A program made the translations under genes and the position numbers. A stretch of DNA of 64,000 bases, from the NCBI RefSeq assembly GCF_000971115.1, contig NZ_BBLV01000011.1:41375-105374 (forward strand). Reading direction: 5' to 3'. This stretch comes from Demequina gelatinilytica (lineage in GTDB: Bacteria > Actinomycetota > Actinomycetes > Actinomycetales > Demequinaceae). Shown piece after piece: positions 61,172-64,000 of this stretch (position 1 is the stretch's first letter; each line of letters opens with the position of its first letter). The notes beneath the pieces were generated by a model. That model was given only the letters and a program-made list of their open reading frames with translations. It did not search any database and was not told the DNA's origin.

Positions 61172-63547
61172 TCAGCTGCGCGCGCGCCACGCCTTCGACG
61201 AGGTCAGGTTGAGCGTCCGGATGAGCCGGTCGAGCCCGGCCAAGGTGAGCTTCCCGGAGCTTCCCATCGCGACCATGCGGAGCGGCGCCTCGCGGGTGGC
61301 GGCGTCGAACATGGCCAAGGTGGTCGCATCGGCCTCCGATGTGTCGAAGGCCTTCTTGGCCTGCTGGAGCATCATGCCCGCGACCACGCGGCCGGCGGCG
61401 GTCTCCTTGAGGTCGGCGACGGTCGAGTCGCGGTGGTACGGCAGCGTCCCCTGCGCCTCGGGGATCTCGCGGCCGAGCATGAGCCGGAACTCGTTGTCGT
61501 TCGCGACGAAGGCCGCGGGGCCGTGCGCGGGGGAGACGGCCTCGCCGAACTCGACCTTGATGGTGCGGCGCGCGCGGATGTCGGTCGAGGAGGCTCCCAC
61601 GAGGATCTCGAAGGTGCCGGGCTCGACGCGCCATTCCTGGGAGCGGACGTCCCACACGGAGAAGGCGCGACGGTCGAGCTTGAGGGTCACCTTCTCCGAG
61701 GTGCCGGGCTCGAGGTGCACCTTGGCGAAGCCCTTGAGCTCCTTGGCGGGGCGGTAGGCCGCGCACTCGGGGTCGCGGACGTAGACCTGCACCACGTCGG
61801 AGCCGGCGCGCGGTCCCGCGTTGGTGACGGTGACCGTGACCGTGTAGCCCTCGCCGGACTTGCGGACGCTGAGGCCCGAGTAGTCGAAGGCCGTGTAGGT
61901 GAGGCCGTGTCCGAACGGGAAGCGCGCGGGGATGCCCGCCGTGTCGTGGTACCGGTAGCCCACGAAGAGCCCCTCGCGGTACTCGACCTGCTTGGGGTGG
62001 CGGGCGAAGTCCCGGTCCGCCGGGAGGTCGGCGGCGGAGATGGGGAAGGACTCGGCCAGGCGTCCACCCGGCGTCGCGTCGCCGAGGAGCACGTCGGCGA
62101 GCGCCGAGCCCGAGGCCTGGCCGCCCAGGTACGCCTCGACGATGGCCGCGGGTCGGTCGGCCCACGGCAGCTCGACCGGGGAACCGTTCTGCAGCGCGAC
62201 GACCGTGCGGTCGTTGACATCGAGCGCCGCGGCGATGACCGCGGTGTGGCCGTCGGGCAGGCGAAGGTGCGGGCGGTCGAAGCCCTCGGACTCGTAGGAC
62301 TGGGGCAGGCCTGCGAGGACGATGACGACGTCCGCCTTCCGCGCGGCGTCGCGGACCTCGTCGAGCAGGGCCTCCTCGGTCTCACCGGTGGTGGCGTCGT
62401 ATCCCGGCGCATAGTGGACCACGGCGGCGTCGCCGACCGCGGCGCGCAGCGCGCTGAGGAAGGTGTCCACCTGGGTGGGGTTCACGAGCGAGGAGCCGGC
62501 GCCCTGGTAGCGCGGCTTCTTCGCGAAGGCGCCGATGACGGCGATGCTGCCGGTGCGCTCGAGGGGGAGGATCCCGTCGTTGGTGAGGAGCACCGTGCCG
62601 GCGGCGGCGGCGCGGCGGGCGAGCTCGTGGTGGGTGGCGGGGTCGAACTGCGAGGTGCCGTCTGCTTCGCTCACGCGGAGGGCGAGGTCGATCACGCGCG
62701 TGACGGCGAGGTCGAGCTCGGCCGTGGTGAGAAGACCCTTGGCGTGGGCGTCCTTGACCTGGGCGTCCCACGTGCCGCCGCTTCCGGGCATCTCGAGGTC
62801 GAGCCCGGCGCAGATGCCGAGCGCGCGATCCGACACCGCGAACCAGTCGGACATCACGAGGCCGTCGAAGCCCCAGTCGTCGCGCAGCTTGTCGGTCAGG
62901 AGGTCGCGGTTGATGTCGGCATGCTCACCGTTGATCTTGTTGTACGAGCACATCACCGTCCACGGGTCGGACTCCTTGACCGCGATCTCGAACCCGGTGA
63001 GGTAGAGCTCGTTGAGCGTGCGGTCGTCGACCACGGAGTCGCACGACATGCGGAAGAACTCCTGGTTGTTCGCCGCGTAGTGCTTGAGGCACGCGCCGAC
63101 GCCCTGGGACTGGATGCCTCGCACGAGCGCGGCCGCCATCTTGCCCGAGACGAACGGGTCCTCGGAGAAGTACTCGAAGTTGCGCCCGCCGGCGGGGTGG
63201 CGCTTGATGTTGAGGCCAGGGCCCAGCAGGACCGACACGTCGTTGGCGCGGGACTCGCGGCCGAGCGCGCTTCCGACCTCCTCGATCAGCGCCGGGTCCC
63301 AGGTCGAGCCGAGCGTCACGGCGGGCGGGAAGCAGGTCGCCGGCACGGACTCGTTGATGCCGAGGTGGTCGGTGCTCGCAGTCTGCTTGCGCACCCCGTG
63401 GGGGCCGTCCGTCAGCATGATCGACGGCACGCCGTGCTCGTCGAGCGCCTCGGTGGTCCAGGCATCCTTGCCGGACACCAGTCGGATCTTCTCGTCAGTC
63501 GTCAGGCGCGAGACGATCTGCTCGGCCCTCTCGTAGGTGGCGCGCAT
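61172..63547 (-). CDS. GH3 beta-glucosidase/beta-xylosidase-type enzyme
   Basis: 791 aa. TIM-barrel domain (about 1-270) with the KHYAANNQE segment and the nucleophile Asp234 in VMSDWFAV, then the second alpha/beta domain (QSYESEGFDRP), and a C-terminal fibronectin-III-like domain (about 590-670). No signal peptide, so it hydrolyses imported oligosaccharides. Substrate (cellobiose, gentiobiose or others) is not assigned. ATG follows AGAGGA. Confidence 0.92.
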   Translation of the reverse strand: MRATYERAEQIVSRLTTDEKIRLVSGKDAWTTEALDEHGVPSIMLTDGPHGVRKQTASTDHLGINESVPATCFPPAVTLGSTWDPALIEEVGSALGRESRANDVSVLLGPGLNIKRHPAGGRNFEYFSEDPFVSGKMAAALVRGIQSQGVGACLKHYAANNQEFFRMSCDSVVDDRTLNELYLTGFEIAVKESDPWTVMCSYNKINGEHADINRDLLTDKLRDDWGFDGLVMSDWFAVSDRALGICAGLDLEMPGSGGTWDAQVKDAHAKGLLTTAELDLAVTRVIDLALRVSEADGTSQFDPATHHELARRAAAAGTVLLTNDGILPLERTGSIAVIGAFAKKPRYQGAGSSLVNPTQVDTFLSALRAAVGDAAVVHYAPGYDATTGETEEALLDEVRDAARKADVVIVLAGLPQSYESEGFDRPHLRLPDGHTAVIAAALDVNDRTVVALQNGSPVELPWADRPAAIVEAYLGGQASGSALADVLLGDATPGGRLAESFPISAADLPADRDFARHPKQVEYREGLFVGYRYHDTAGIPARFPFGHGLTYTAFDYSGLSVRKSGEGYTVTVTVTNAGPRAGSDVVQVYVRDPECAAYRPAKELKGFAKVHLEPGTSEKVTLKLDRRAFSVWDVRSQEWRVEPGTFEILVGASSTDIRARRTIKVEFGEAVSPAHGPAAFVANDNEFRLMLGREIPEAQGTLPYHRDSTVADLKETAAGRVVAGMMLQQAKKAFDTSEADATTLAMFDAATREAPLRMVAMGSSGKLTLAGLDRLIRTLNLTSSKAWRARS

Positions 63548-63741
63548 CGTTTTCCTCTGTGGAGAAGGGGGACTGCTTCGTCGGTCCTTCCATCCTATCG
63601 ACGGCCTGTGCTGGGACGATGCAGGACGCGGGTCCCCCTTCCGGGTTCCATGCCGGCGTGGAGGCGTGGGTCCCGGTCACCCATGCCCGGGCGTGCCGGT
63701 AGGGCGCCCGCCTGTGGGGTGGGCGCCGTGGGGCGTGGCAG
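63548..63741. other. Upstream region of the GH3 gene
   Basis: No gene. Contains the 9-mer GGACGATGC (63614-63622) and a 7-bp hairpin GGCGCCC/GGGCGCC (near 63701-63727) just after the HNH stop codon, a likely terminator for that gene. Confidence 0.4.
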
Positions 63742-64000
63742 TTAGCCGGGTGGGCTTGCGGTGGCGGGTGTGCGTGGGGGTAGGTCGACCTGGAGTGCGG
63801 TTTTGCCGCCTCGTCTGGGGGTGCGTTGTGGGTCGATGCTTGCGGGTGGGGTGAACCACACCTCGGTGGTGGTGGCGGTGACGGTCCAGCCGTCGTCGTG
63901 GATGCGGTGGTGACAGCGGGTGCACAAGAGCACGCCGTTGGATAGGTCGGATGGGCCGCCGTGGGACCAGTGGCGGATGTGGTGGGCGTCGCACCAGGAC
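63742..64000 (-). CDS. DUF222/HNH endonuclease family protein, 5' end outside window
   Basis: Only the last 85 or so codons are visible, ending with TAA at 63742-63744. WCDAHHIRHWSHGGPSDLSNG, LLCTRCHHRIHDDGW (in parts) form the HNH core with Cys-His metal sites. Such proteins are multi-copy in Actinobacteria and often carry the HNH domain at the C-terminal end. The tail after it is Pro/Arg-rich. Confidence 0.85.
   Translation of the reverse strand, partial: SWCDAHHIRHWSHGGPSDLSNGVLLCTRCHHRIHDDGWTVTATTTEVWFTPPASIDPQRTPRRGGKTALQVDLPPRTPATASPPG

Larger units (their letters stand above)
997..63622. repeat. Dispersed 9-mer GCATCGTCC/GGACGATGC
   Basis: Hand count: GCATCGTCC starts at 997, 3065, 5692, 9133, 10058, 12752, 14399, 15205, 15600, 18662, 19802, 20717, 21859, 24503, 24916, 27355, 28002, 32701, 39436, 41894, 54063, 56096, 58544; GGACGATGC at 11613, 16449, 17543, 18144, 25384, 27573, 28081, 32327, 39321, 44449, 49104, 63614. 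Nine lie between genes. Base composition predicts under one in the window. Role unknown. Confidence 0.7.

Noticed and set aside
59294..63745. 1483-codon open frame on the plus strand
   Set aside because: It lies antisense to the BCCT and GH3 genes, is very Arg/Gly/His/Glu-rich with no domain, and arises because G+C-rich codon bias suppresses stops on the other strand.
1..64000. CRISPR arrays, prophage or plasmid functions
   Set aside because: No regularly spaced direct repeats, phage structural genes, integrase or replication genes were seen; the holin-like gene alone is a normal chromosomal family.

Overview
The window is about 72% G+C chromosomal DNA from an actinobacterium, most likely a plant-polysaccharide-degrading member of the Micrococcales (Cellulomonas/Demequina-like). 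Lineage signs are the purL ... sterol-carrier protein ... purF-purM-DUF3073-bldC order, a BldC protein, many leaderless promoters (TANNNT placed 6-7 nt before an ATG/GTG), several LacI-type sugar regulators and a perfect CelR/CebR-type operator. No ribosomal RNA gene was seen, so the genus is inference.

Layout. 1-0.7 kb: metZ fragment (methionine synthesis), then a 352-bp element with terminal inverted repeats. 1.1-5.6 kb: xylan side-chain module (GH31 alpha-xylosidase, LacI regulator, CE7 acetyl-esterase) with two matching operators. 5.7-9.7 kb: rhodanese, ArsR-VOC pair, orphan FtsX-type permease, phosphoribosyltransferase. 9.7-12.3 kb: a 423-aa protein of unknown function and two paralogous membrane-anchored proteins. 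12.4-18.2 kb: purL, a membrane-anchored GH2 beta-galactosidase and a sterol-carrier-like protein. 18.3-28.6 kb: one ABC ATPase with three FtsX-type permeases, a small secreted protein, a lipoprotein serpin and a LuxR-type two-component system. 28.9-32.3 kb: alpha-glucoside-type (Agl-like) ABC importer without its own ATPase. 32.4-36.4 kb: small membrane protein, purF, purM, a 217-bp element, DUF3073, bldC. 36.5-41.8 kb: ogt, EamA exporter, holin-like protein, nucleoside hydrolase, tRNA-Phe/Asp/Glu, mini-metallopeptidase, uracil/xanthine permease. 42-54.5 kb: galTKE, LacI regulator, araD-araA, ChvE/GguAB-type sugar importer and a CelR-like LacI regulator. 54.5-64 kb: LacI-SDR pair, beta-carbonic anhydrase, small enzymes, BCCT transporter, GH3 glucosidase and the end of a DUF222/HNH gene.

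How it works together. Three LacI operator families can be read directly: TCGAANCGNTTCGA for the xyloside/acetylxylan genes, TGTTANCGTNAACA linking the gal operon and araDA to the LacI gene between them, and TGGGAGCGCTCCCA/TGAGAGCGCTCCTA linking the ChvE-type importer to the LacI gene after it. With the alpha-xylosidase, acetylxylan esterase, beta-galactosidase and GH3 enzyme this suggests coordinated use of hemicellulose sugars (xylose, arabinose, galactose, glucose oligomers).

The most unusual signals are: (i) the 9-mer GCATCGTCC/GGACGATGC, counted by hand 35 times where base composition predicts about one, in several reading frames, both strands and between genes; (ii) two unlinked ABC-permease promoters sharing an ungapped layout with the palindrome ATACCCAGGTAT exactly 63 nt before both start codons; (iii) two short non-coding elements with terminal inverted repeats; and (iv) a related palindromic intergenic repeat at 11.0-11.2 and 41.85-41.94 kb.
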